From Owenia fusiformis (Eukaryota > Annelida > Polychaeta > Sabellida > Oweniidae), in contig CAIIXF020000002.1 of assembly GCA_903813345.2 (NCBI GenBank), positions 33,932,109-33,996,108 of the forward strand: a DNA stretch of 64,000 bases, given 5' to 3'. The translations under genes and the position numbers were made by a program. Positions 58,401-64,000 of this stretch are shown here, piece by piece. Every line of letters begins with the position of its first letter. Position 1 is the first letter of the stretch. Under the pieces are notes generated by a model, which had not been told where the DNA came from, did no database searches, and saw nothing but the letters and a program-made list of their open reading frames with translations.

Positions 58401-59334
58401 TTGGTACATACGGAAAGAAATCAAGTTTAAAACACCATGAGTTAATGACAAAACTGTCTATTAAGAAATGTGAGAAGACGTACAATCTGTTGACATGTTT
58501 CATATGTATGCACCTCCCCCCCCCCCCCCCCATAAACTAATTCATGTAATATGCTACCCTAGCTAGAAATGTGAAATACAGAAACTAAATTTTTCCTTTA
58601 GATTGCCCTCAAAACGACCAGAAATTCCTTCCCCATGATCCATGCCCACACACTTTGAGATACATTATATCCTTTTTCAGGGACGCCTCTGGATTCTGAA
58701 ACTGCAATCTTATATAACTTTCCATGAGGAACAAAATGATTTATAACATGATAGGCTGGCAACACTACAATTATGAGTTGATGGGGGTGCATACATATGA
58801 AACACCCTGTATACAGTTTAAGTAAACAATTAAGTACAGATGTATACAATGATATTATATAGCATTAAAGTGATACAATGATATTAAATAACATTAGTGA
58901 GTCCCCATTCATCTGATTATCTTGGAAAAAAAATGGTAAATCTGACAGGCGTACTGATGCCATACTCTGGCAAATGGGGTAGATCCGCCTCTGGTATAGT
59001 TAGAAGCTGCTCACAAAAATTAGTCATTAGGAGTCTATACATTATTGATAAATTTCATTTGGAACATTCATATTCTTAAGTATAGACAGTGCCCCTATGC
59101 TTGACATTGAGTTCCAAGTTCCAATTACTATTTTTTTTAAATAGAGTCTAATAATTAGAAAAAAATATTTTGGTTGTAGAATTGTCCTAAAGCAGCTGTC
59201 TAATGCCTATGACAGGGTCATATACTTTACAAAATTAGGCTTACCTCTTTGGTGTTCTTTCCTAACATGATGACCCATCATGCCCCTTTTGTTTGTTGTG
59301 AATTCACAATGCTTGCACTTCTGGTAAGTCCGGT
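55449..59334 (-). CDS. unrecognised gene with two C2H2-like zinc fingers and a repeat-rich acidic exon (3' part)
   Basis: Exons on the minus strand: 59334-59245, 58027-57941, 57259-57170 (or -57174), 56926-56172, 55573-55449 (stop). All have AG/GT borders and joins in phase 1; the third exon needs the second of two overlapping donors to stay in frame. Exon 1 here encodes YQKCKHCEFTTNKRGMMGHH followed by VRKEH, a C2H2 finger with CxxC and HHxxxxH. Exon 2 encodes TCGIRGCEEEVPKDGLKAHV and CVH, a variant finger (C-x4-C). Exon 3 is a helix (REDISRKIEDD-like, LLPAWKNW). Exon 4 is a low-complexity Asn/Gln/Gly/Asp stretch of imperfect 10-11 residue units (EQNNMG, GQNDMG, EENDIE) ending in GSSDTQWYEG. 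The last exon has RKKKCITVSLDNGDE. Zinc fingers suggest nucleic-acid or protein binding in the nucleus. Exon 4 as assembled contains a frame-breaking minisatellite and a TGA, so the copy may be non-functional or mis-assembled. I do not recognise the family. Confidence 0.55.
56611..56935. repeat. 65-bp minisatellite within the zinc-finger gene's repeat exon
   Basis: TTCATTTGGTCCACCTGTCC starts units at 56611, 56676, 56741, 56806 and 56871, exactly 65 bases apart and almost identical. Because 65 is not a multiple of three, each unit shifts the frame. All three plus-strand frames stay open throughout, but the minus-strand gene frame meets a stop at 56766 in the second unit it reads. Confidence 0.85.
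58483..58809. mobile_element. miniature element in an intron of the zinc-finger gene, with a poly-C run
   Basis: The right end is GGGGGTGCATACATATGAAACACCCTG plus TA in sequence order (given here in pieces: GGTGCATACATATGAAAC, then ACCCTG). The left arm GTTTCATATGTATGCACC is its inversion. About 17 C follow at 58515. The extreme left end has diverged. Confidence 0.6.
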
Positions 59335-60022
59335 CTGCAAAAGCATAAAGATACCTACTTTTTATTATGGCTTTGTATTGATATAGAAAGAATATGAGTA
59401 GTTTGATCACATGTTAATGTGCTTTCAATAAGTGAGATTTCATCAGGAAAAGTATCATTGAGAAAAGGTTCAGCACAAGAAGTCCTCATTGTCATGTAAG
59501 AAAATAACAAAAATGGTTTCGATACCTTACCTTCAAACTGTTATGAAATGTGTATCCTGTCCCTTTTCCTTTTCTTTGTGTTCATAGTTTCTCTGAAAAA
59601 GTATAATATGGAAATGAGATATTTGCCAGACTTAGCTTTCATTGATTATTCTGGAAAATGACACATCTAAGACTAAAAACCAGGAATCTAACACAGTAGC
59701 TTTACAAGGTCGTGATAAAAATTTGTTTAACACTATTTTGAGGCTAGCTATGGAAAACACTGACCAGTCTTTATTATAAACCTTCCAACCCCCATCCTCA
59801 AAAAAAAGTAGAACCAAAAATCTGCACATTGTAGAAATTTCAATTAATAGAGGACCATGTATTTTTCCAAAGTTTAACCCTACATGGATCACTGTTCCAC
59901 AACGAGTTACTTTTACGGAACATCAATGTAACAATATGGATGAACTTCCTAGATATGAGTTTTTTGTTTTCTCGATTTAAACTTATGTATAAGTCATGTT
60001 GCGGATTATCATTTGACATTAT

Positions 60023-61249
60023 CACGGTGTTATAGCATGACGGTTACGACACCTCTGAAAAAGAGATTAGACGACTACGATCACTGATTTAAGAAAACAG
60101 AAAACTAAGGTTGGTGCAGTATTTTCTTCTACTGTGTATCAATGAAAGGATGAACGATTTTTGTAGACATCGCATTCGGTGATGCATTTAGTAATGTATA
60201 GTTCGAACGTATTTTTTGCAAATTGATGCCCGGGGATAACATGAAATAAGCGAAAAACTGTTGAGTTTGAAATTCAAAACTTCACAAAATTTAGTAATTT
60301 GTTTGTTTTTGTTGTCAGGGCATGGTCTACATTGCTTAACGACCTCAGGGTATATAGATGTAACCAACATACGATCATAAAAAGCGAATTGAGCATTGGA
60401 AACCACCTAATATGTTCTACTTAAGCCATAATATTGTATTTTTAATTTGCGGTTACGCCAAAAATTGATTGACGGTTACGCGAACCTCGTTCAAATATGT
60501 ATCCCAGATTCATTGATATTAATTTTGTCATATTCATCAGTACTTGATGCTAATTCTTCTTTTGCCTCTTCATTGCTATCTTTTTTACTTAAATTGGTTT
60601 CATTAATAAAGCAAGACACAATTTTTTCCTTGCCCTATAGAGGCTCAAACAAGAGCGTCTCTTGCGAGTCCTGAAAACAAATATAAGCAATTCAATATTC
60701 CATTTCTTACCCATTATAACAATTACATGGAAAGAGGCTATCAGAACTAGCAACCTTAACTTGAAAGATGTACATGCACGTCACCGTCCGCTGAACATCT
60801 AATGTACATCTAATACAATACGTTACCGTCCATAGAATTCATACGTAGTCGTCTAACGACATTGCGTTTGAAACCTTATTATTTACAATATGACCACGTT
60901 CCTGTTCTGAATATGTCATTTTATGGCTTAATAGTTTGAGTGGCTCTGAGGCACATATACTGAGAAATCACGAGAATGGACTAAAAAATATGAACTTGGA
61001 CATCTCAGTCGGTAAGTTTACAGCTTATATTCCGCTTCTAGTAAACCACCTGGCAGATTTGACCCAGTCTTTATAACCATCCATATATATGTCACCGAAT
61101 GGAACTAGTTAAAAAGGAAATCTTATCTGTGAATCTTGCCTACAGGCGAGAAAGAGGACATGCTGTCTTTCCCATCCACCATTTTTTGTAATCATTACCG
61201 CAAAATTTTGCAAATCGCCTTGTCGTAACCGTCATGCTATAACACCGTG
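60023..61249. mobile_element. 1.23 kb DNA transposon with perfect 28-bp inverted ends and ATTAT target duplication
   Basis: CACGGTGTTATAGCATGACG... at 60023-60050 is perfectly inverted at 61222-61249, and ATTAT directly flanks both sides (60018-60022 and 61250-61254). Subterminal repeats occur: GGTTACG at 60043, 60452 and 60473, and AGACGACTACG near 60067, inverted near 60845. On the minus strand, 60634-60491 is an open, acidic 47-codon stretch after a CTATAG acceptor-like site, ending in TGA; it may be a fragment of the element's own gene. I cannot assign the superfamily. Confidence 0.75.
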
Positions 61250-61254
61250 ATTAT

Positions 61255-63283
61255 TAGATAATAAATTTTACTACTTGTGAAATGTGAATATTTATTCTGC
61301 TATATATGAGTCTTGTCATGATTACAAAATTTGAAACAAGGCATTAACACGTCAAAATGTCACCACATAATTGCTCACAATATAATGAATCTTTTTTGAC
61401 CTTGAGAAGGTCATTAAAGTTAATTAAATCAGATGTACATCAGATTTAAACACCTGAGAATTTGTAGTAGGGCAGGTATGAAATATTTCAGGCAAAATGT
61501 GTGACATATACCATATCCGCGTGAAAAGTCTGAACGAAATGCGTTCATTTTTTTTTCATCGTTCGGTTTTGTGGTGTATCACCGATCATTTTTGAAAGTT
61601 TTTCTACAGGAATATTTTTGCTGGACAATAATCAGGTAAATTGCATATTTGCATGACAAACTCTGTCACGCAAAAAAAAACTGTCGTGACTTCAAATTTT
61701 CCAGCAAATGCGTGACAAATACGCAAATTGCGGGACAGTTGGATGGCCTGGATGTACCATAAATCTTGCAATATTGGATAAAAAATTGTAAAAAAGTGTA
61801 GCTTGTAAAGATCGTAGTTTATTGATTTATTTTTGACTGTGAGTGATTCCGCCCCGTCGATTCCTACTATCAATAATAACTGAAGGTCATACTCTCAAAT
61901 CAAATCAAAACTTGATTTCATCGCTTTTAATTATATTTATGCGACTTATACACTTGTGTATCTCATACTTAAGTGGGTTTGGGGTAGATATCACTCGGGA
62001 ATATATATCATATCTGAGGAATGGGCAGGGTATATTGTATATGTCCCGCTCCAGGCCAAATGCGGGCAGATATAATATATCCATCCCGCTCCCGGGAATT
62101 TTTCAAAAGTTTAAAAAAGTTTAAATATCAAAAGTTTTAATTTTCTAATTTTAAAATTTAATTTTTTTAAGTTTAAATGTTACAATTTCATTGTATTGAA
62201 CAAAAAGAATATTACGAAAATGTTAAATATAAATATCTGGTCATTTGAAAAAGGTCGAAAAGGTTATATCTACCCTAAACCCACTCAAGTATGAGATACA
62301 CCAGTTATGCACAGTCGGTTTGGATACATGGAATATCCCTTGGGATATACAATACATCTTCCCTCGGTCCCTTCGGTCCCTCGGGAAGATATATTGTATA
62401 TCCCTCGGGATATTCCCTGTATCCAAAACCTCCCAGTACATAACCCTTATATATTTGACACAGTTTGATTGAAAACATTACCAGATTACCAGGGAGGTGC
62501 AGGACTATAAGTCCTGGAATTGGATAAGACATGGCCCTTGTTAGTCCATAGGGAACTATTTTCGACAATTGCCGATAATTCATATTTTCTGGGTCAGTCG
62601 TCTTGAACAAGATCTCGCCTGTTGGTGATTTCAATCTTCTTTTAAAATTTTTCAAAAACAAAGGGGGACTTCGTTAAACGGAAATATAAGCCAATGTCAA
62701 AAAAGCCCCATGGTCAGGTCTAGTCTATATCCAAATTTCAAAAAAATTTCAGACTACTACTTTTTTCATATCACCTTTGTTGCATCGATGATGATGCATA
62801 AACATAGCATTTGATAGAAATTAGCGTAAATGCTTTTCCGACTTTTTCATTTTTCATCAATGTTGACTTCCGGGAAGGCGTTGTAGTTATCACGAAATAA
62901 CGCATTGACCTTGAACTTTACTTTGTTGACGTGTCAACCAAGCATGTCTGGTGTGAAAATTAAAAGAATATTAAGCAATGTTCTACATCCGCCAAGCTAA
63001 GTGAAGTAGTCAATATTTAAAATTACCAATTTCAAGTGAAGTACGCAACGAACGAAACTGCGTGATCTACACTCCCACTATTGGTCTGAATGAAATGCTA
63101 CGTAGAAATATGAGCCGTCTGCTGTATTAGTCGATTAATAGAGTAAGACCTGTTGGTGATGCTTTATAATTTAGACCAAAACATTGAAGAACAAACGAAC
63201 CTGTAAATCATGAAAACAACGAACAAATATTCGGTTTTCACATATGTTCGGTAATTTTTCGTATTGAAACTTCCGGAACTTAC
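61255..63283. other. intron or intergenic stretch on the zinc-finger gene side
   Basis: AT-rich, with a palindromic repeat at 62.3 kb. A minus-strand open stretch at about 62660-62510 (KSPTGEILFKTTDPENMNYR) has a plausible composition and an AG on its left, but no partner in phase. Nothing else coding was recognised. Confidence 0.4.
62325..62435. repeat. palindromic repeat, GGGAGGTTT family
   Basis: GGATACATGGAATATCCCTT on the left pairs with GGGATATTCCCTGTATCC on the right, around TCCCTCGGTCCCTTCGGTCC. The flanks AAACCTCCCAGTAC match (inverted) the copies at 6.45 and 20.6 kb. A related block with CGGGAATATATATCATATC is at about 61996-62095. Confidence 0.65.
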
Positions 63284-63346
63284 AAGGAAATCATTCATTT
63301 TCTCGATCCATGATTTACCTCTTGGATGTTGTGGCAAATGCTCCAT
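63284..63346 (-). CDS. candidate first coding exon of the zinc-finger gene
   Basis: On the minus strand an ATG in a strong context (TCAACCATGGAG) starts 21 codons (MEHLPQHPRGKSWIEKMNDF plus L) ending exactly at CCTT|GTAAGT, a strong donor, in phase 0. An alternative donor (AGAG|GTAAAT) lies inside. The exon linking it (phase 0) to the first zinc-finger exon at 59334 (phase 1) was not found, so membership in that gene is inference from strand and position. Confidence 0.4.
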
Positions 63347-63557
63347 GGTTGACGGAACAAAGGTGATATGGTTTCATTAAGATTCGGGTTCTAACCTTTA
63401 GAAGGTAAGACAGACTCCCAAACGTCAGCTAACTCTTAGCATGTTAGCGACGCAGTCAGGCCTTGAAAAAAGTAGTAGAGGATATAGTCTAGCTGCTAGG
63501 TCAGGTCAATATGTAACCGCATACATCGAAGTTCGACGGATCTCATCTCGTTTATAG

Positions 63558-63585
63558 CATGGGCTCTATCATGGTAGAGCCCATG
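63558..63585. repeat. perfect 11-bp-stem hairpin
   Basis: CATGGGCTCTA, a six-base TCATGG loop, then TAGAGCCCATG, followed shortly by TTATAGC, which is also present just before it. No T run or other terminator signature, so it is more likely a tiny mobile-element remnant. Confidence 0.6.
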
Positions 63586-63852
63586 TTTATAGCTATAGTT
63601 AACTAAAATGCTTTGGATATGACCCCTGATGTGGATTAAAATACAATAAAGTTAGGAATTTAATTTGAAATTTGGCCCACCAGTGTCTACAAAAAGATCA
63701 TCCTATAGGACTGCACATTCCGCCCCCCAAGAATTGCATACATACCCCCCTCCCCCGAGTTTATTTACGTGTACCCATGGCCGAGTATACCCCACACTCT
63801 TCCTCCCAACATAATAAGTTGAACAAATAGAAATAAAAACGTGCCAACTTAC

Positions 63853-63866
63853 TCAGAGTCCGCCAT
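63853..63866 (-). CDS. candidate 14-base first coding exon at the right edge
   Basis: On the minus strand AAAAATGGCGGACTCTGA is followed at once by GTAAGTTGG, the usual look of an animal first coding exon (MADS-, phase 2) with a good start context and a strong donor. It could be an alternative start of the zinc-finger gene or belong to something else; no partner exon was identified. Confidence 0.3.
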
Positions 63867-64000
63867 TTTTGTTGTAGATCAGGAGTGAATATATCTGTGC
63901 CTGTCAGGAATCAGCATATCATTATTTGTCTTCAGAAAACCGCCTCCAAACATTATGATTTTATTTATTATTCACTTTGTAAATAAATACTTATTTTTTA

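Noticed and set aside
60491-60634. Minus-strand 47-codon acidic open stretch with an acceptor-like CTATAG, considered as an exon of the zinc-finger gene
   Set aside because: It lies wholly inside the transposon bounded by 28-bp inverted ends and ends in a stop, so it cannot join the downstream finger exons. Kept only as a possible part of the transposon.

Overview
The window is AT-rich, intron-rich animal nuclear DNA. Three things indicate a metazoan, most likely a marine invertebrate: GT-AG introns of tens of bases to several kilobases, genes broken into 60-200 base exons, and dense nested DNA-transposon relics (Tc1/mariner-type ends, KDZ, LINE and MADF fragments). A DUR3-type urea/sodium symporter and a lineage-specific expansion of CRAL-TRIO lipid-carrier genes also fit. 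I cannot name the phylum from sequence alone. There are no bacterial-style operons, and I found no tRNA, rRNA or CRISPR array.

Layout: 1-3.9 kb holds the last three exons of a DUR3-like transporter (+). 3.9-10.4 kb is intergenic and full of repeats: a CpG-rich palindromic miniature element family, a 2.3 kb inverted-repeat element and a MADF-domain fragment. 10.5-42.4 kb holds three tandem CRAL-TRIO genes on + with the same intron positions and phases. Copy A (10483-22037, 331 aa) and copy B (25849-32977, 332 aa) are intact over eight exons. Copy C (37541-42380) is a pseudogene: exons 1-4 only, with two frameshifts and one stop, and exons 5-8 absent. Each copy has a different repeat just downstream of exon 1. 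44.5-49.8 kb carries an intron-split KDZ-type transposase gene (+) that looks partly decayed. 55.4-59.3 kb, with possible 5' exons to about 63.9 kb, is an unrecognised gene on the minus strand with two C2H2-like zinc-finger exons and an acidic/Asn-Gln-Gly repeat exon disrupted by a 65-bp minisatellite.

The genes do not form an obvious pathway. The window is best read as a small paralogue cluster in a very transposon-rich neighbourhood. The most unusual items are: the CpG-rich element with iterated TTTCTRCG motifs; a foldback-like element with 16-bp minisatellite arms; a 1.23 kb element with perfect 28-bp inverted ends and ATTAT target duplications; the KDZ gene; and the all-frames minisatellite in the zinc-finger gene. 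Exon structures were deduced by eye from splice consensus, frame continuity and paralogue comparison; transcript data would settle them.
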